Source: Candidatus Bipolaricaulota bacterium
GTDB taxonomy: Bacteria; Bipolaricaulota; Bipolaricaulia; UBA7950; UBA9294
Length of the DNA stretch: 17,056 bases
Assembly (NCBI GenBank): GCA_030612485.1
Contig: JAUWNS010000039.1
Location: forward strand, 1-17,056
Direction of reading: 5' to 3'
Positions 6,290 to 12,118 of this stretch are shown piece after piece (the first letter of the stretch is position 1; each line of letters opens with the position of its first letter). A program made the position numbers and the translations under genes. The notes under the pieces were generated by a model, which did not search any database, had not been told where the DNA came from, and worked only from the letters and a program-made list of their open reading frames with translations.

Positions 6290-8419
6290 TTACCTCCTGA
6301 ATACATGCAGATCACGCACCTGTTCTTCTACCTTGCATATCCACAGATCACCTCGGTGCGATAGTTCAAGGGGCACTCCCTTGTCCGTATGAACACTCAC
6401 CGGCTGTTCCGAAAGGATGGCGAACTCGTCCTCGACACCGTCGAGCCTGATCCGCCACCCCTCCTCCCACTTCAGGTCGAGGATCCTCCCCGTCGGGGCG
6501 GGGACGAACCGCTTCCACAATCCCAAGGGAGCGATCCCCTCGTGCTGGGGGACGAGGACGAAGTAGGCGAGCCGTCCCGGAGCAAGTCGCCCCTCGATTG
6601 CCTTTCTGCCCTGATTCTCCAGTCCATCCCAGATCATGAACTCCTTGTCGGTCGGGGGGTCGAGCGAGAATGGGAGTTCCTCCGAGGCGGTGTTGAGGAG
6701 AAGGAGGTAGATCCAGCGGGCGGATCCGGCCTTCCGTTCTGTCCAGAAGGCTTCGATATCGTGATCGATCGTCTCTATTACAGGGAACGGAGGATGATCG
6801 GGCTGGGCAAGCGTACCATCGGAGAGGAGGAGGCGGTCGATCAGCTCCTCATCGACCATTCCCGGTCCATCTCCAATCCCCACGGGGCCGCAGGAGAGTG
6901 CCCGCAGGATTGCCTCTTCCTTTGGATAATCCCCGCCGAGATCGGGGGAGGGATGGGAGAGGAAGAGGTCGTGGAACGGCATCATTCCCAACGCGTAGAG
7001 GACCATCCCCATCCACAGGTTCTGCCGGTGTAGATCGCCGGGAGGAGTCCAGGCCTTGAGAAGGTCCCCGTGGCCTCTGGCGGCGGCGGCATCGAGTGCC
7101 TTCTTCTGTGCGAAGAGAAAGTAGGTGTGACTGCGGGCGACGGTGATGTTCTTCTGCACTGTTGAGGCGAGGTTCATCCCCATCGTTTGCATGCACAGGA
7201 GGACGCTGAGGCTCTGCCCGGCGAACGCCTCTGCCATCCCGGCGAACCAACGCTCGGCGACCGCGGGATCACGTCGTAAGACCGGGGTCAGGTGTTGTTG
7301 GGTCCGCAACCAGTCGTGCCAAGCGGTGATCCCATGCTGAGAAGCGATCTCCTTAGCCACTTCACGGTAGAAATGGGGATCGGCTCCGTCCGCATCGTAG
7401 GCGTTCTTCGGGCTCAGCGCCGAGAGGTGAAGGACCGTGGGAAGGTTCTCCCGATCGGCGATCTCGGCGAGCCCGTGGGGATACTTCTTCGGATCGGGGA
7501 TGTATTGGATCGCCTGGCCGATCTCTTGGTACGGGTACCAGAGGTCGAGGCCGAGGTAACCAATTGGAATCTCCTGTTCCTTCAAGCTTTCAAGCTCTGC
7601 TTCGAGCTGTTGCTCGTTGAGAGAACGGATGAGCTCGGTGTAGTACCCCCCGTAGGCGTTCCACCATCCCAAAGAGGACGTGAGAGGAGTTTTTCCCGGT
7701 TGAGAGCGCTCTTTTCCTCCCCGTGCTAGGAGGAAGTCACCCAGGTGCATCAGTGCCGCGGAGAGATCCTCACCAAGGGCGAAAGCCGTCTCGATCTTCG
7801 TCCCTGCAGGGAGGGAATCGACCGCTCCGTGCAGCCCCCGTCCCACCCCGCCCTGGATACGAACCATAGGGCTCGTCAAGAAGTAGTTTGCCGGTGCGAC
7901 CGCCACGGCTCCTCGTTCAGAGAAGCAGACCAGGGGAGCGAAGGCCTCTTCTGGAAGCTCGTCAGGGCCGCGGCCGGTCTGAACGGTAGGCCAATATCCA
8001 CCGGGGTATCCGTTTCCCGACAGGCCTAGCCCGAAAGTGGCGAGGAAGAAGCGAAGCTCATCGCGGAAAGCGAAGGTCGGCGTGAGGAAGGTCGGGTCGT
8101 CGAAGGAGTCCGTCTGAGATAGACCGTTGATCTCCCTGTGGAGTTCAACCGTGACCAGGATTGCATCTCCGTATCCACGAAGGTGAAGGGTGAGTAGCGG
8201 TTCTTCCTTAAAGGAGTAGTCCTGCCGCCATCCACGGTATGTTCCGATCTCATCTTCGCCGCGTTCCTCGTTCCATGCTCCTCCTACGATCTCTCCATCG
8301 CGGTCGCTCCGCCAGCGTCCGTCGATCGGGATTCGTAGCCCGATCTCTTCGATCCATGGCTCGTCGTTCACTAACAGTACGGGACGTCTATCCTTTTCGA
8401 TCTTGACGGTGATTGGCAT
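6290..8419 (-). CDS. GH36-like protein of the raffinose synthase / seed-imbibition branch
   Basis: A 709-residue protein without signal peptide, so cytoplasmic. Its order of motifs follows the plant raffinose-synthase/alkaline alpha-galactosidase group (Raffinose_syn): an N-terminal beta domain to about 240, then LGWWNAYGGYY (250-260) where that group has GW.TWDAFY, then IGYLGLDLWYPY (286-297) where it has LIDDGW, then AWHDW (366-370) in the nucleophile position (Asp369). LLCMQTMGM (408-416) and GMMPFHDLFLSH through ALSCGPVGIGDGPG (478-520) match CMSHN and PDWDMFHSLH..A..DKPG. The acid/base region that reads RASDDFYP in the family reads ARSHTYF here, so the second catalytic Asp seems replaced. 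Alpha-galactosidase, another alpha-glycosidase or a transglycosidase are all possible. It starts seven bases after the ROK stop, and its last codons, AGG AGG, are the ribosome site for the GH57 gene. Confidence 0.7.
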   Translation of the reverse strand: MPITVKIEKDRRPVLLVNDEPWIEEIGLRIPIDGRWRSDRDGEIVGGAWNEERGEDEIGTYRGWRQDYSFKEEPLLTLHLRGYGDAILVTVELHREINGLSQTDSFDDPTFLTPTFAFRDELRFFLATFGLGLSGNGYPGGYWPTVQTGRGPDELPEEAFAPLVCFSERGAVAVAPANYFLTSPMVRIQGGVGRGLHGAVDSLPAGTKIETAFALGEDLSAALMHLGDFLLARGGKERSQPGKTPLTSSLGWWNAYGGYYTELIRSLNEQQLEAELESLKEQEIPIGYLGLDLWYPYQEIGQAIQYIPDPKKYPHGLAEIADRENLPTVLHLSALSPKNAYDADGADPHFYREVAKEIASQHGITAWHDWLRTQQHLTPVLRRDPAVAERWFAGMAEAFAGQSLSVLLCMQTMGMNLASTVQKNITVARSHTYFLFAQKKALDAAAARGHGDLLKAWTPPGDLHRQNLWMGMVLYALGMMPFHDLFLSHPSPDLGGDYPKEEAILRALSCGPVGIGDGPGMVDEELIDRLLLSDGTLAQPDHPPFPVIETIDHDIEAFWTERKAGSARWIYLLLLNTASEELPFSLDPPTDKEFMIWDGLENQGRKAIEGRLAPGRLAYFVLVPQHEGIAPLGLWKRFVPAPTGRILDLKWEEGWRIRLDGVEDEFAILSEQPVSVHTDKGVPLELSHRGDLWICKVEEQVRDLHVFRR

Positions 8420-8426
8420 CTTTAAT

Positions 8427-9578
8427 CTACATCCTTTCTGTGGGCAGTCGGAAGAACTCCGCTGCTACCAGGGTGGCAGCGCCGATGAGGAACCCATCCG
8501 GTCCGAGTTCTGCCGGTATGATCTCCAATTGTTTGGCCTCTTCGGGGAATGAGTGGTGCCTTACCGCTTCCTCGAAACTCGGGAGGAAGAGGTCGGCGGC
8601 ATCCATGCGTTCCCCGCCAAGGACAATTGCCTCTGGGTTCAACAGGTTGACCACATTTTTCGCTCCGATTCCTAGGGACCGACCCATCTGGGAGAAGACG
8701 TCTTGTGCGTAACTCTCTCCCGCACGAGCGGCGGCAGCCAGAGTTGGGATTCCCGGAAGATCCAGCCTCTTAGCTTCCTCTTCCAGGAACTTATCCGAGG
8801 CGTACACCTCGAGGCACCCGTGTTCGCCGCAACGGCAACGAGGGCCACTGGGATCGATTGTGATGTGCCCGACCTCGCCGGCACCGCCGAAGGCACCACG
8901 GTACAGTTCGCCCCCGATCACGACCCCAGCTCCGATCCCCTCCCCCACTGTGATGCACACAAAGTTGCGAAACCGATGTCCTGCGCCGTGCCAACACTCC
9001 GCCAGGGTGAGGGCGTTTACGTCGTTCTCCACCCATACAGGGAGTTCGAGCACTCTTGCAAGCGGCTCGCCGAGAGGTACGTCACGCCACTCCAAGAGGG
9101 GGGAGAAGAGGTCGATGCCGCGTGCGGCATCGACAAATCCAGAGACAGCGATTCCCGCACCGAGGGTACGTCCCTGCCGTACTGCCGCGACCGCCTCTGC
9201 GATTTGGTCTACAACCTCCTCTGGCTGCGGTGCCTCCTCCAGAGTGATAGTATGGCGGGCGCAGATTTGGCCGGCGAGATCGACCCGTGCTGCTAGCAGG
9301 CGAGAGCGCTCGACCTTGACGCCGATGGTGTAGGCGTAGTGCGGATTGAATGAGATGAGGATCGCGCGCCGGCCACCGTTGGACTCGGTCTTGCCGATTT
9401 CCTCGACTACTCCCTCAGCGAGGAACGTCCGTATGAGCCGGGTGAGAGCGGAGGGGGCGAGTCCGGTGTGGCGAGCGAGATCGGTGCGGGACATCGGACC
9501 GGAGGTGCGAAGGAGATTGATCACCAGACCACGATTATGGTTGCGAATCATCTTTTGATTCCCTTTTGGTGTTCGCAT
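8427..9578 (-). CDS. ROK-family sugar-responsive transcriptional regulator (NagC/XylR type)
   Basis: A 383-residue protein. Residues about 17-60 form a winged helix-turn-helix (LINLLRTSGPMSRTDLARHTG, read in two parts: helix, then PSALTRLIRTFLAEGVVEE). Residues 84-375 are a ROK sugar-kinase fold. The sugar-binding VENDVNAL (Asp186) is intact, as is GGAGEVGHITID with Glu235 and His238. The zinc motif CRCGEHGCLE has Cys248, Cys250 and Cys255. Such proteins repress catabolic operons until a sugar or sugar phosphate binds. The start ATG 9576-9578 has AAGGAAG about ten bases upstream and a very strong promoter. It heads a leftward operon with the GH36-like and GH57 genes, so it probably controls these and perhaps the divergent-free operon upstream (treT-galT). 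The inducer is unknown; glucose, galactose or an alpha-galactoside would fit the context. Confidence 0.92.
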   Translation of the reverse strand: MRTPKGNQKMIRNHNRGLVINLLRTSGPMSRTDLARHTGLAPSALTRLIRTFLAEGVVEEIGKTESNGGRRAILISFNPHYAYTIGVKVERSRLLAARVDLAGQICARHTITLEEAPQPEEVVDQIAEAVAAVRQGRTLGAGIAVSGFVDAARGIDLFSPLLEWRDVPLGEPLARVLELPVWVENDVNALTLAECWHGAGHRFRNFVCITVGEGIGAGVVIGGELYRGAFGGAGEVGHITIDPSGPRCRCGEHGCLEVYASDKFLEEEAKRLDLPGIPTLAAAARAGESYAQDVFSQMGRSLGIGAKNVVNLLNPEAIVLGGERMDAADLFLPSFEEAVRHHSFPEEAKQLEIIPAELGPDGFLIGAATLVAAEFFRLPTERM

Positions 9579-9611
9579 CCGCTTTACTTCCTTTTCAGAA
9601 GAAACTAACTC

Positions 9612-9640
9612 ACTATACAGGCATCATCCGGTTCTGTCAA
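9612..9640 (-). promoter_or_regulatory. Near-consensus sigma-70 promoter for the ROK operon
   Basis: Read leftward, TTGACA (9635-9640, perfect) and TATAGT (9612-9617, five of six) are spaced by exactly 17 bases. The predicted start near 9605 leaves about 27 bases before ATG 9578. This is the strongest promoter in the window and implies that a repressor, likely ROK itself, is needed to hold it down. Confidence 0.85.
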
Positions 9641-9647
9641 GGAACGG
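9628..9647. promoter_or_regulatory. Imperfect inverted repeat across the ROK -35 box
   Basis: CCGGTTC (9628-9634) and GAACGG (9642-9647) are inverted copies with one base missing, flanking the -35 box (9635-9640). A repressor bound here would block the polymerase, so it is a candidate ROK operator. The arms are short and imperfect, hence the low confidence. Confidence 0.35.
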
Positions 9648-9661
9648 AAAGGGGTTAGAGC

Positions 9662-9675
9662 ACACGTGTTCGAAC
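9662..9675. repeat. Two overlapping 8-bp palindromes upstream of the ROK promoter
   Basis: ACACGTGT (9662-9669) and GTTCGAAC (9668-9675) are each perfect 8-bp palindromes sharing two bases. They lie about 22 bases upstream of the ROK -35 box, in the 142-bp gap after galT. An activator or regulator site is possible. No T-run follows, so they do not look like a terminator. Confidence 0.3.
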
Positions 9676-9720
9676 GAGAGCAACAGATTGATACCCTTTT
9701 CTGCTGGTTCGTTGAGCGTG

Positions 9721-10752
9721 TTACGTGGAAAGATCTGTATCTCGTAAGTAACGGGCTGCCGCCTCGGGAGGGGTAGGGTTGATGAAGGCACCACTCCCCC
9801 ACTCGAACCCGGCCATCGTGGTCAAGCGGGGGATGATCTCGATGTGCCAATGGTAGTAATCGGCCAGGGAAATCTGTGTGCACGGATACTCTTCTATTAG
9901 GACGAGGTTTGGCGCAGTTTGTAGGATGATGTTGTATGGTGGATCGTTGAGAAGGCCTTTTAACCGGGCCAGTGTTCGTTGGAGTAGCTGCGCCAAACCC
10001 TGTCTTTCATCTTTGCTGAGCATAGTGAAATCGTGCGCATGAACCCGGGGCGAGATTCGCAGCTCGAATGGGAAACGCGACGCGTACGGGGCGACTACCA
10101 CATAGCCGTTGACCTCTTCGATGATCCGCTCCCCAACGCGGAGTTCCTCTGCGGTGAGATCACAGAGGAGGCAACGATTATGCTCTTTGTAGTGGACTTT
10201 TGATGACTGTAACCGTGTTTGGACCTCGCTTGGAATGAGCGGGGTAGCGATGATCTGTGAGTGCGGGTGAGCGAGCGATGCGCCGGCCGTCTTCCCGTGG
10301 TTCTTGAACAGGAGGACGTAACGATGGGCGCTCGTTGCCATGAGGTCTTTTAGCCGCAGGATGTAGGTATCGACGATCGCCTCGACCTGGTCGAGCGGGA
10401 GGTCGGGGATATCCCTTGTGTGTTCTGGAGAAGCGATCACCACTTCGTGGGCACCAACTCCGTTCATGCTCTCGAAGACCTTGCCTTGTGTGGTGTGGTC
10501 AAGCTGCGGGTAATCCTGCAACGCTGGGAACTTGTTCGGGACCACCCGCACCCGCCAGCGTCCGTCTTCTCCGTTTAGCCGGTAGATCTCGGGTGGGGTC
10601 ATGTGCTCGTTGCCAGGGCAAAATGGACAGTTCTCAGGGATTCGTTCTTCGGTCCCCTCTTCTTTATCCAGGTAGTCTGACGGACGTTTGCCCCGTTCCG
10701 GGGCGATGACGGTCCACCGACCATTCATTGAATCCCGCCTCAGCTCTGGCAC
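9721..10752 (-). CDS. galT: Galactose-1-phosphate uridylyltransferase
   Basis: A 343-residue protein, close to the usual 345-350. It swaps UMP between UDP-glucose and galactose-1-phosphate in the Leloir pathway in the cytoplasm. The active site is visible as AHPHSQI with the nucleophile His164 flanked by His162 and Gln166. Metal ligands appear in CPFCPGNE (Cys42, Cys45), and the second half has the HWHIEIIPR element. The N-terminus RRDSMNGRWTVIAPERGKRP is typical. The start is GTG 10750-10752, with GGGAG five bases upstream. It follows treT by 24 bases and is probably co-transcribed with it from the promoter near 12015. No galK or galE lies in the window, so those would be elsewhere. The gene may equally serve other hexose-1-phosphates, since GalT-like enzymes vary, but the motifs are those of true GalT. 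Confidence 0.93.
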   Translation of the reverse strand: MPELRRDSMNGRWTVIAPERGKRPSDYLDKEEGTEERIPENCPFCPGNEHMTPPEIYRLNGEDGRWRVRVVPNKFPALQDYPQLDHTTQGKVFESMNGVGAHEVVIASPEHTRDIPDLPLDQVEAIVDTYILRLKDLMATSAHRYVLLFKNHGKTAGASLAHPHSQIIATPLIPSEVQTRLQSSKVHYKEHNRCLLCDLTAEELRVGERIIEEVNGYVVVAPYASRFPFELRISPRVHAHDFTMLSKDERQGLAQLLQRTLARLKGLLNDPPYNIILQTAPNLVLIEEYPCTQISLADYYHWHIEIIPRLTTMAGFEWGSGAFINPTPPEAAARYLRDTDLST

Positions 10753-10776
10753 AATCGCTCCCTTTCTTCCACTGTC

Positions 10777-11970
10777 TTATCGCACCTGAGCGAGGACCTT
10801 CAACCAATCTTGGAGGAGACGGGGCATCAAGAAGTGCTTTCGTACTTGTTCCTTCCCTTCTCGGCCGAGACTGTCGCCGAGTTCCGGATCGTTCAGAACG
10901 CGTAGCACCCGCTCGGCGATCGTGCCGTAATCTGCGTAGTCGGCCAGGAACCCGGTACGGCCGTCCTCGATCTGCAACGAAATTCCACCCACCCGTGTTG
11001 CCACGACTGGGGTACCCTTCCAGAGCGCTTCGGAGACGGTCAGCCCAAATCCCTCCTTCCTGGAGAGCTGTACCACCACCGCTGCACTACGCTGGAGGGC
11101 GTTAACCAGAAGCGGGTCGGACTGGGTGACCAGTTGTACCCCATCGAGTTTTCCTGCCTGCGCTGCGACTTCAGCGTAGATCTGTGGTCCTTCTGGATCA
11201 TCGGATGCCATGTTCCCCAACATTACGAGTCTACAATTGGTCTCCTTGCGTACCCGCCGGAAGACTTCGAGTACCCCCAGGGGATCCTTCCACTTATCGA
11301 ATCGGGAGACCTGGACGATGAGCGGTTTATCCTGTGGGATATCGTATTCGGCGAGTTTTCCTTTGACTTCATCGGGTGAGAGATCAAGGTTGATCTGGGA
11401 AAAGGGATCGATAGCAGGCGGGATGATGTAAGTAGGTATCGAAAGCTCAGGCTTCTTGAACGATTCCGAGGAGACAACCATCGCATCATAACAAGATATG
11501 AGAGGCTTCAGGGTTTCCCAGACCTCTTTATTGGGGGTGGAGGGATCTATATGACAACGCCAGATCCATGGGCGGCTTTTCTTTCGGTACTGGAGCATAG
11601 GGAGTGGTTGAGGGTCATGAACGATTACCGTATCGTGAAAAATCGGGGTATAACGGGCGAACGTCTTATTCACAGAGTAATATGTTGCTAGATCGTCTTG
11701 CGTTAATTCCACCTTTTCGCCCTGTATCCCATTGTGAATCTTCTTAGTCATGTGAAAGAGTTCTGGTTCACCGTACAACAAGCTCCAATCTGCATCCAGA
11801 CCCATCTCGTTCATCAATGGAACGATCGTTCGCAACATTTCCGCTACACCGCCCCCGTGATAGGTGGCATTTATATGTAGGACGCTCTGGTCACGAAGCG
11901 GTTGAGCCGCTGCATGTATCTGGACGATGGTTTCCTCTCCGATGATTTCGATGTAATCTTCTAGCCTCAT
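10777..11970 (-). CDS. treT: Trehalose synthase TreT (trehalose glycosyltransferring synthase), GT4
   Basis: A 397-residue GT-B enzyme. It reversibly joins ADP- or UDP-glucose and glucose to trehalose in the cytoplasm; in thermophiles such as Thermococcus and Thermotoga relatives it lies near trehalose uptake genes. Signature parts are HINATYHGGGVAEML (32-46, acceptor side loop), WIWRCHIDPSTPN (135-147), SRFDKWKDP (222-230, Arg223 for the nucleotide diphosphate) and EGFGLTVSEALWKGTPVVAT (306-325, E-x7-E Glu306 and Glu314). It starts at ATG 11968-11970 after GGAGGAGT. It has its own promoter with an operator-like palindrome, and leads galT by 24 bases. The 5' half looks somewhat AT-richer than the neighbouring genes, a possible sign of transfer, not measured. 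Sucrose-phosphate-synthase-like GT4s are the nearest alternative, less likely given the motifs. Confidence 0.88.
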   Translation of the reverse strand: MRLEDYIEIIGEETIVQIHAAAQPLRDQSVLHINATYHGGGVAEMLRTIVPLMNEMGLDADWSLLYGEPELFHMTKKIHNGIQGEKVELTQDDLATYYSVNKTFARYTPIFHDTVIVHDPQPLPMLQYRKKSRPWIWRCHIDPSTPNKEVWETLKPLISCYDAMVVSSESFKKPELSIPTYIIPPAIDPFSQINLDLSPDEVKGKLAEYDIPQDKPLIVQVSRFDKWKDPLGVLEVFRRVRKETNCRLVMLGNMASDDPEGPQIYAEVAAQAGKLDGVQLVTQSDPLLVNALQRSAAVVVQLSRKEGFGLTVSEALWKGTPVVATRVGGISLQIEDGRTGFLADYADYGTIAERVLRVLNDPELGDSLGREGKEQVRKHFLMPRLLQDWLKVLAQVR

Positions 11971-12001
11971 TCACTCCTCCTGCCGTGTGTTTATGGGGGA
12001 A

Positions 12002-12029
12002 ATCATACTCACATCCCTATGATGATCAA
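12002..12029 (-). promoter_or_regulatory. Promoter for treT-galT
   Basis: Read leftward, TTGATC (12024-12029) and TATGAT (12002-12007, five of six) are 16 bases apart. Transcription would start near 11995, about 25 bases before the treT ATG. The -35 box is one arm of the palindrome at 12024-12044. The -10 box is itself one arm of a 6-bp inverted repeat, ATCATA (12002-12007) with TATGAT (12018-12023), so a regulator could sit in the spacer. Confidence 0.65.
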
Positions 12030-12044
12030 GGGAAGGCCTTGATC
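12024..12044. promoter_or_regulatory. Perfect 8-bp palindrome (operator candidate) at the treT promoter
   Basis: GATCAAGG (12024-12031) and CCTTGATC (12037-12044) are exact inverted copies around five bases. The left arm covers the -35 box of the treT promoter, a classic place for repression. Read as RNA it could fold, but there is no T-run after it, so an operator is favoured over a terminator. The binding protein is not identified; the nearby ROK regulator is one candidate, though I did not find the same half-site in its own promoter. Confidence 0.55.
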
Positions 12045-12090
12045 TCTCGTGGTTTTTCCGTTGCCAAGAAGGAGCGTTGCTCTTCCCTAT

Positions 12091-12117
12091 CCATCGGTAG
12101 GTCTTATAGACCGATGG
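12091..12117 (-). terminator. Stem-loop just after the HAD-GH65 stop codon
   Basis: CCATCGGT (12091-12098) pairs perfectly with ACCGATGG (12110-12117) around 11 bases, starting one base after the stop codon of the fusion gene. An alternative inner stem GGTCT/AGACC exists. No T-run follows leftward, so it is a weak intrinsic terminator or an mRNA 3'-end protecting hairpin rather than a standard terminator. Confidence 0.45.
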
Positions 12118-12118
12118 C

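Noticed and set aside
9676..9720. Possible galT terminator with CAGCAG and CTGTTG arms
   Set aside because: The stem is six pairs including a G-U, the loop is 14 bases, and no T-run follows.
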